In this document: positions 59,520 through 64,000 of the stretch, one piece after another
How positions within the stretch are numbered: the first letter of the stretch is position 1
Layout: each line of letters opens with the position of its first letter
DNA from: Cryptosporangium minutisporangium
GTDB taxonomy: Bacteria > Actinomycetota > Actinomycetes > Mycobacteriales > Cryptosporangiaceae
DNA length: 64,000 nt
Assembly: GCF_039536245.1 (NCBI RefSeq)
Contig: NZ_BAAAYN010000017.1
Location: forward strand, 61,801-125,800
Direction of reading: 5' to 3'
The notes under the pieces: generated by a model
What the model saw: only the letters and a program-made list of their open reading frames with translations
Databases searched by the model: none
What the model was told of the DNA's origin: nothing
Program-made: the position numbers and the translations under genes

Positions 59520-60152
59520 TCAGCCCGCTCGTTGGGCGCTGCGCGCGTACTCCGCCAGCCACGACGGGAACTCCCGCAGATCGTCCAGCACCACGTCCGC
59601 GCCGGCGGCGCGCAGAGCGTCCACCCCGAAAGGACCGGTCGCGACCGCGACCGACACCGTCCCCGCGGCCCTGGCGGCGGCGATGTCCGCGGTGTGGTCC
59701 CCGACGTAGACAACGGCGCCGCGCTCGGCGAGCGCCGGTCCCTTGGCCTCCGCGTAGACGTTGCCGACCAGGTCGTCGACGGGTAGCCCGAGGTGTTCGA
59801 CGTGCAGCCGCGCGTTCGGTCCGTACTTGCTGGTGACGACGATCGTGCGGCCACCGAGCCGGTGCACCGCCGCCAGCGCCTCGGTCGCGCCGGGCAGCGG
59901 GAGCGAGGCCGCGATGGCGAGCGAGGGGTAGAGCTCGCGGTACCGGTCGGCCATCGCGGATACCCGATCCGCCGGGAACCAGTTCGCGAGCTCGACGTCG
60001 AGCGGGGGCCCGAGGCGGGACGTGACCAGGGCGCTGTCGATCGGAACGCCGGTCTCCGCCGCGAGCGCGTCGTAGACGGCCCCGATACCCGGGCGACTGT
60101 CGATCAACGTCATGTCGAGGTCGAACCCGACAACCGGCGAGGGAAGGGACAT
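59520..60152 (-). CDS. HAD-superfamily phosphatase (phosphoglycolate phosphatase-like)
   Basis: A 210-residue HAD hydrolase. Motif I is GFDLDMTLIDSRPGI with the nucleophile and acid aspartates, motif II is VVTSKYGP, and motifs III/IV are the lysine in AEAKGPAL and VVYVGDHTADIAAARAAG. A helical cap lies between residues 20 and 85. The build matches Gph/PgmB-like phosphatases acting on small phosphate esters. The DLDMTLID start is the usual actinobacterial form of this subgroup. ATG at 60152 is chosen because the protein begins SLPSPVVGFDLD as in relatives. The stop lies beside the 49-bp tandem array. Confidence 0.87.
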   Translation of the reverse strand: MSLPSPVVGFDLDMTLIDSRPGIGAVYDALAAETGVPIDSALVTSRLGPPLDVELANWFPADRVSAMADRYRELYPSLAIAASLPLPGATEALAAVHRLGGRTIVVTSKYGPNARLHVEHLGLPVDDLVGNVYAEAKGPALAERGAVVYVGDHTADIAAARAAGTVSVAVATGPFGVDALRAAGADVVLDDLREFPSWLAEYARSAQRAG

Positions 60153-60641
60153 GCCTGCCACGGTATCCGCCGGAGTACCGGAGCTCGTATCGCAGGGTGG
60201 AGGCGCGGCAGGGAGGCGGTCAGCTGCGCCCGCCTGCCGCGCCTCCATCGCAACGCTGCACACCCCTCCGAGATCCGCCACATTGCGGATCCTGCAGCGC
60301 CGCCGTCCCGAGCAGCAACGACCCCATTCGTCAGCCACTACCCGAGGAGACAGAGTGTCGTCGGAGCAGGACGAAGCAGCGACCCTACTCGACAACCGGT
60401 TTATTTGCCCCAAAATGTAGCATAGCTCTCACACAAAGCCGCAAGCGGTCTACTCAAGCCCACGGGGCACACCACCCCCACGGGCGGCCGGGGTCAGCGC
60501 ATCGAATACCCACAGGTATCGCGAGGATCCGACCGGTAATCACATCCGACGGCGATGTGCGCGAAGGTTTGCTTGCAACTCCCGGCTAGGGCCGATCCCA
60601 CCGGAGTTGTGACGTGCCCGCTGACGCGCACAGGAGGATTG
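60153..60641. other. Intergenic region with AT-rich patch, no supported gene
   Basis: These 489 bases separate the divergent HAD gene and the two-gene unit at 60642. A marked low-GC patch at about 60395-60440 (TTTATTTGCCCCAAAATGTA, then GCATAGCTCTCACAC) probably contains a promoter for the unit. Frames open across the region on both strands lack ribosome sites and motifs. No RNA gene or clear hairpin was seen. Confidence 0.45.
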
Positions 60642-60881
60642 ATGAGCAGCCATCCGGCCGACTACCTGGAATTCGCCACCATCTATTTCTGGGACGAGAC
60701 GGGCTCCTTCAGCGCCGAGAGCGAGCGCACCGAGCCGCGGCGTCCACTCGAGGACCACCGTCCCTACCCGGGCCGCCGCCAGAGCGCCTCGCGAAACCAC
60801 CGATGCGGCGGATCCACGGCCCGGCCGCCCAGACCCGGCAGCGCCGACCCCACCAGCGAGGGCCCGAGGAGGCACCAGTGA
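60642..60881 (+). CDS. Unidentified small protein, first gene of a coupled pair
   Basis: A 79-residue protein that I do not recognise. It starts MSSHPADYLEFATIYFWDETGSF, an aromatic and acidic segment, and continues into a basic, Pro/Arg-rich tail (RRPLEDHRPYPGRRQSASRNHRCGG...). ATG at 60642 has an excellent ribosome site (AGGAGGATTG). Its TGA overlaps the GTG of the next gene (GTGA). The strong signals and coupling argue that it is translated. Confidence 0.6.
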   Translation: MSSHPADYLEFATIYFWDETGSFSAESERTEPRRPLEDHRPYPGRRQSASRNHRCGGSTARPPRPGSADPTSEGPRRHQ

Positions 60882-61153
60882 TCGGACAGGACGCCGAACG
60901 TCTCAGCCGCCACTACGCCGTCTGGCGGCGGCTACGCGACGCACGCACGCTGGCGCGGGAGGCCGATGACCTGACGCTCCTGGCGTACGCGAGGGACGAT
61001 CTCGCCGACCTGTCCCTGGCGCTCTCGGAGTTCCTCAGCCTGCACGAGCCGCGCGACGGCTCGCCGTGGTGCCCCGAGTGTTCCGGCACCTGGGCACGCG
61101 TCCCGTGGCCGTGCCCGATCTGGCAGAACGTAGAGAAGTCACTCGGCCGCTGA
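60878..61153 (+). CDS. Unidentified small protein with possible zinc-ribbon end
   Basis: A 91-residue protein coupled to the preceding gene. Residues 5-57 are helical and charged (AERLSRHYAVWRRLRDARTLAREADDLTLLAYARDDLADLSLALSEFLSLHEP). The C-terminus WCPECSGTWARVPWPCPIWQNV holds three cysteines (CPEC and PCP) that could bind zinc with a histidine. GTG at 60878 follows GAGGAGGCACCA. No family was recognised. A 55-bp tandem array follows directly. Confidence 0.6.
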   Translation: MIGQDAERLSRHYAVWRRLRDARTLAREADDLTLLAYARDDLADLSLALSEFLSLHEPRDGSPWCPECSGTWARVPWPCPIWQNVEKSLGR

Positions 61154-61160
61154 TCAGTGT

Positions 61161-61352
61161 GATCAGTGATGCGCGCCGTGCTCGTCTGGCCGGATCAGTG
61201 TGCACACGTGCACCTGATCAGTGATGCGTTCCGTGCTCGTCTGGCCGGATCAGTGTGCACACGTGCACCTGATCAGTGATGCGTTCCGTGCTCGTCTGGC
61301 CGGATCAGTGTGCACACGTGCACCTGATCAGTGATGCGTTCCGTGCTCGTCT
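61161..61352. repeat. 55-bp tandem array carrying duplicated gene end and hairpin
   Basis: Units begin at 61161, 61216, 61271 and 61326 (GATCAGTGATGCG...), the last partial. Each holds the final bases of the minus-strand gene at 61328-61516 (stop plus codons for DEHGTHH) and a hairpin GATCAGGTGCACGTGTGCAC...CTGATC. The array therefore seems to be a repeated 3' end and terminator of that gene. Together with the end of the upstream gene it fills 61154-61327. Confidence 0.9.
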
Positions 61353-61516
61353 CCCGGGTGCACGTAGTCGATGCGATCGGTCGGCAGCGGCAGCGGGAGG
61401 TCACCGAACGGGCTGGACGGCCCCTGGTGCTCACCGAGGAACTCGCTGACCGCCAGGTGCCCAGGCTTCACTTCAGTGCTCTTGCTGTGCTTGGCCTGCC
61501 GGGCCTCGGACGCCAT
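61328..61516 (-). CDS. Conserved-looking 62-residue protein
   Basis: A 62-residue protein: a basic start (MASEARQAKHSKSTEVKPGHL), a middle AVSEFLGEHQGPSSPFGDLPLPLPTDRIDYVHPG, and a His-rich end DEHGTHH. I do not recognise a family. The ribosome site is very strong (GAGGAGGAACG before ATG at 61516). Its end is copied in the 55-bp array downstream. It lies 63 bp downstream of yidD on the same strand and may share its transcript. Confidence 0.65.
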   Translation of the reverse strand: MASEARQAKHSKSTEVKPGHLAVSEFLGEHQGPSSPFGDLPLPLPTDRIDYVHPGDEHGTHH

Positions 61517-61579
61517 CGTTCCTCCTCGCTTGCGCTGACGAGCACACCATGACCCATCAGCTAACCGGGATCAAGTGTG

Positions 61580-62050
61580 TCACTGGAGTGGGTCGGGAGT
61601 ACCCAGCGGGACCTCACTCGTACACCGGTTGATCCGCGCAGCGATCAGGCGCGACCCGTCCAGCAGGCCGTATCGCCGCACGGCCTGGGCGCCGTACTCG
61701 CTGCACGACGGCTCGTAGCGGCAGCGCGTCGGCAGGTGCCGGCTGAGCATGCGTTGATACCCGCGGATCAGCACCACCCCACCCGCCGCAGTAGCGGAAC
61801 GCCGGCCCGACCGCGGACGCGGTGTGGGCGTCGACCGCAGGAACGGCACCAGCATCAGAAGCGTCCCCAGGCTGAGCAGACCGAGGTTGCAGTCGCAGCC
61901 GCTGCAACCGTCGCAGCCGTCACACGCATCCAGGCCGCAGGACCCCGCGTCGGTGGCTTTCGAGTGCCGCCGGTGACGCCGCTTGCGCCGACGCGTCTCG
62001 CGCCAGCGCCGCCACCCGGCTAGCAGCACCCACCCGGCTTCGTTCGCCAC
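61580..62050 (-). CDS. yidD: YidD-family membrane insertion factor with Cys-rich N-terminal half
   Basis: A 156-residue protein. Residues about 92-156 are a YidD domain (VVLIRGYQRMLSRHLPTRCRYEPSCSEYGAQAVRRYGLLDGSRLIAARINRCTSEVPLGTPDPL) with the three conserved cysteines. YidD assists YidC-dependent membrane protein insertion. Typical YidD is about 70-100 residues. Here the N-terminal half adds an Arg-rich segment (WRRWRETRRRKRRHRRH), a six-cysteine cluster CGLDACDGCDGCSGCDC near residues 38-54, and a hydrophobic helix (LGLLSLGTLLMLVPFL). The cluster could bind a metal. GTG at 62050 is tentative. It is not next to rpmH-rnpA-yidC, its common location. Confidence 0.82.
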   Translation of the reverse strand: MANEAGWVLLAGWRRWRETRRRKRRHRRHSKATDAGSCGLDACDGCDGCSGCDCNLGLLSLGTLLMLVPFLRSTPTPRPRSGRRSATAAGGVVLIRGYQRMLSRHLPTRCRYEPSCSEYGAQAVRRYGLLDGSRLIAARINRCTSEVPLGTPDPLQ

Positions 62051-62167
62051 TCCAGATTCCCTTCCGCCAAAGCTCGCAGTACTGTCCGACCGGCCGCAGA
62101 GTGGCATAACCAGGGCATCAAGTGCCCGTCCCTGTCGTCATGCGGACCGACGACGCCCGAAACCGGT

Positions 62168-62173
62168 TAGCGT
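62168..62173 (+). promoter_or_regulatory. Candidate -10 box for leaderless helicase-domain gene
   Basis: TAGCGT matches the actinobacterial TANNNT -10 pattern and ends seven bases before GTG at 62181. No ribosome site precedes that GTG, so transcription may start at the initiation codon itself. Confidence 0.5.
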
Positions 62174-62180
62174 CTATTCA

Positions 62181-64000
62181 GTGAGCACGGCGAGCCTGGC
62201 AGACCACTACCGCGCGTTGACCGACGAACAGCTGGAACGGCTGTTCGCCGCGCGCCCGGATCTGGCCGTGCCGGTGCCGTCCGACTTCTCCGTATTGGCC
62301 CAACGTGCCCACTCCCGGATGTCGGTCGCCCGCGCCCTCGATCACCTCGACCGGTTCCACCTGGAAGTACTCGACGCACTCCGCCTGGTCGGCGGCGCCG
62401 AGCACCGGGCCGACCGGAAACGAGTGCTTGATCTACTCGCCAGCGCACCGGCGGGCACCGGCTCGGGCGGCAGCGCAGCTCACCCGGTGCCCGACTTCTC
62501 CGTCCGCCGGGTACTGGACCACCTGATCACGCTCGGGCTCGCGTGGCCGGACGGCGAGACCGTGCTCCGCCTGCCCACCGTGCTCGACGAGGTCACCTCG
62601 CGCTACCCGGCCGGCCTCGGCCGCCCGGTGACGACGCTGGTGGAGGACGAGCGAACCGAGGACCTCGCACCGGTCCTGGCCGCGCTGCACCTCCCTGCGG
62701 CATCGCAGCCGGAGGCCACGGTGCTCATCGGGGAGGCTTTCGGCGATTCGGTGCGGCTGGCCGCCCTGCTCGACGCCTGCCCGCCCGAGGCGCTCGTGGT
62801 GCTGGAGCGGCTGGCGAGCGGCGGCAACCCGGTCGGAGCGATCCGCGACGTTCGCCGCCCGACCGATCCGACGGACGCCGACAGTCCTGTGCGCTGGCTC
62901 CTCGTCCATGGCCTGCTGGTGCCGCTGGACGCGTCCACCGTCGAACTCCCCCGGGAAGTCGGGCTGGCCCTACGCGGCGATGCGCCGCTCGGTCCGCTGC
63001 ACCCGACCGAGCCGGCACCCACAGCGGACGCCGCCGCCCCGGCGATCACCCCCGATCGCATCGACGGCGCGGGCTCCGGCCAAGCCCTCGAAGTACTCCG
63101 ACAGACCACCACCTTGCTCGACGCGTGCGCCGCGGAGCCGCCGCCGGTGCTGAAAGCGGGCGGGCTCGGCGTCCGCGATCTGCGTCGGCTCGCTCGGACC
63201 GCCGGGGTGGACGAGGCGACCGCGGCGCTCCTGCTGGAGATCGCCCACGAAGCCGGACTGCTCGCCCGGACCCCGGACGCCGACCCGACCTGGCTCCCGA
63301 CGGCCGCCTTTGACGTCTGGCAGGCGACGCCGGCCGAACGGCGCTGGGTCCAGCTGGCCGGCGCCTGGCTCGCGATGGCCCGGATGCCGGCGCTGGTCGG
63401 CACGCGGGACGACCGGGACCGGGCGATCGCCGCGCTGTCGGCGGAGGTGACCCGGTCCGCCGCGCCCACGCTGCGGGCTCAGACCCTCCAGGTGCTGGTC
63501 GAGTACCCCGGTCCGCTGACGCACGCCGACGTGGTGAGCGTGCTGGACTGGCGGGCTCCCCGGCGCGGCGGGCGACGTCGGGACGAGGTGATCAGCGAGC
63601 AACTCGCCGAGGCGACCACGCTCGGCGTCGTCGCGCAGACCACGCTCACCAGGTACGGACGAGCGCTGGTCACCGGGGAGGATCCCGTTCCGCTGCTCGC
63701 CGACCTGATCCCCGACCCGGTGGACCACGTCCTCGTCCAGGCCGACCTGACCGTCGTGGCGCCCGGGCCGCTGGAGCCGACGCTCGCCGCCGAGATGGCG
63801 CTGGTCGCCGACGTCGAGTCCGCCGGTGGCGCCACGGTCTACCGGGTGACCCCGGAGAGCGTCCGCCGGGCCTTGGACGCCGGGCGGTCGGGTAGCGAGC
63901 TCCAGGCGTTCTTCGGCGCCCGGTCCCGGACGCCGGTGCCGCAGTCCCTGACGTACCTCATCGACGACGTGGCCCGTCGGCACGGCGGGCTGCGTGTCGG
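62181..64000 (+). CDS. Helicase-associated (C-terminal XPB/Ssl2-like) domain protein, partial
   Basis: An open frame of at least 606 residues that runs off the window end. It reads SLADHYRALTDEQLERLFAARPDLAVPVPSDFSVLAQRAHSRMSVARALDHLDRFHLEVLDALRLVGG at the start. Later blocks are typical of the actinobacterial helicase C-terminal domain protein related to mycobacterial Rv0862c: WLPTAAFDVWQATPAERRWVQLAGAWLAMARMP..., APRRGGRRRDEVISEQLAEATTLGVVAQ..., and DHVLVQADLTVVAPGPLEPTLAAEMALVADVESAGGATVYRVTPESVRRALDAGRSGSELQAFFGARSRTPVPQSLTYLIDDVARRHGGLRVG. It has winged-helix-like parts but no Walker motifs in the visible part. It usually neighbours an XPB helicase gene. GTG at 62181 appears leaderless. 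Confidence 0.88.
   Translation, partial: MSTASLADHYRALTDEQLERLFAARPDLAVPVPSDFSVLAQRAHSRMSVARALDHLDRFHLEVLDALRLVGGAEHRADRKRVLDLLASAPAGTGSGGSAAHPVPDFSVRRVLDHLITLGLAWPDGETVLRLPTVLDEVTSRYPAGLGRPVTTLVEDERTEDLAPVLAALHLPAASQPEATVLIGEAFGDSVRLAALLDACPPEALVVLERLASGGNPVGAIRDVRRPTDPTDADSPVRWLLVHGLLVPLDASTVELPREVGLALRGDAPLGPLHPTEPAPTADAAAPAITPDRIDGAGSGQALEVLRQTTTLLDACAAEPPPVLKAGGLGVRDLRRLARTAGVDEATAALLLEIAHEAGLLARTPDADPTWLPTAAFDVWQATPAERRWVQLAGAWLAMARMPALVGTRDDRDRAIAALSAEVTRSAAPTLRAQTLQVLVEYPGPLTHADVVSVLDWRAPRRGGRRRDEVISEQLAEATTLGVVAQTTLTRYGRALVTGEDPVPLLADLIPDPVDHVLVQADLTVVAPGPLEPTLAAEMALVADVESAGGATVYRVTPESVRRALDAGRSGSELQAFFGARSRTPVPQSLTYLIDDVARRHGGLRV

Noticed and set aside
59188-59709. Plus-strand frame through the 49-bp array encoding a repeated protein
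   Set aside because: The unit is not a multiple of three and frames are open only because the unit has no stop. There is no ribosome site, and the frame continues antisense into the HAD gene.
60197-60589. Plus-strand frame upstream of the two-gene unit
   Set aside because: Starts antisense to the HAD upstream region, lacks a ribosome site, and spans the AT-rich patch that looks like a promoter.
60410-60600. Possible tRNA or small RNA in the AT-rich intergenic stretch
   Set aside because: I could not fold a cloverleaf or find a T-loop sequence, and no strong hairpin with a terminator is present.

Overview
The window is chromosomal DNA of a very GC-rich actinomycete. The support is frequent GTG starts, 4-base ATGA/GTGA overlaps, and a core gene set typical of the phylum: sepH, DUF3027, DUF2530, DUF2771, an AfsR/SARP regulator, udgX, and a citA-pdxH-serC cluster. 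As I recall it, much of 29.6-64 kb is a rearranged version of the stretch that in Mycobacterium tuberculosis runs from the XPB/helicase-domain genes through cspB, an MFS gene, DUF3027, sepH and serC to citA. Two menaquinone genes of the futalosine route (mqnB, mqnD) argue against Mycobacterium and fit Streptomyces, Frankia or Cryptosporangium-type lineages. I cannot fix the genus. No tRNA, rRNA, CRISPR array, IS element or prophage was seen. || Layout. 0-9.3 kb: DivIVA-type coiled-coil protein, DedA protein, GCS2-family ligase, an olsB-olsA pair for ornithine-lipid synthesis, a DUF2470 protein divergent from a ribosomal S4 protein across two iron-box-like sites, a DUF4870 protein and a secreted lipase. 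9.3-14.2 kb: ACT protein, an ArsR / coiled-coil membrane protein / MMPL-exporter cluster, DUF427 and a DUF202 pair. 14.2-20.9 kb: a GABA or polyamine catabolic group (PotD-like lipoprotein, aldehyde dehydrogenase, phytase-like exoprotein, gabT) and a TetR regulator. 21-29.5 kb: second MMPL exporter, second DedA, a giant SARP regulator and a DrrAB-type ABC exporter. 29.6-35.6 kb: DUF2530, lipoprotein, MarR-MFS operon, thpR, thioesterase, sepH. 35.7-43.7 kb: serC, citA, pdxH, MFS, two tandem quinone oxidoreductases, udgX. 43.8-54.2 kb: aldose epimerase, photolyase, a small ParB-like protein, a GTGA-coupled sacsin-type ATPase and beta-propeller pair, DUF3027, MFS, DUF2771. 54.2-64 kb: mqnB, mqnD, a large membrane protein, cspB, HAD phosphatase, an unidentified two-gene unit, yidD, and the start of a helicase-domain protein cut by the window end. 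|| How genes relate. serC, pdxH and citA join serine/PLP supply to the TCA entry point. The ArsR, MarR and TetR regulators each have a palindrome at their own promoter and an adjacent transporter, so three regulator-exporter modules are visible. mqnB and mqnD act in the same pathway. || The least ordinary content is non-coding: a dispersed long-hairpin element at three loci plus one fragment, all at gene 3' ends; two arrays of a roughly 40-bp hairpin repeat at separate loci; a 49-bp and a 55-bp tandem array; an in-frame 15-bp microsatellite in a MarR gene; and a perfect 70-bp inverted duplication that left a truncated copy of the mqnB 5' end. The most intriguing regulatory feature is the pair of opposed iron boxes between a DUF2470 gene and a cysteine-poor S4 gene.
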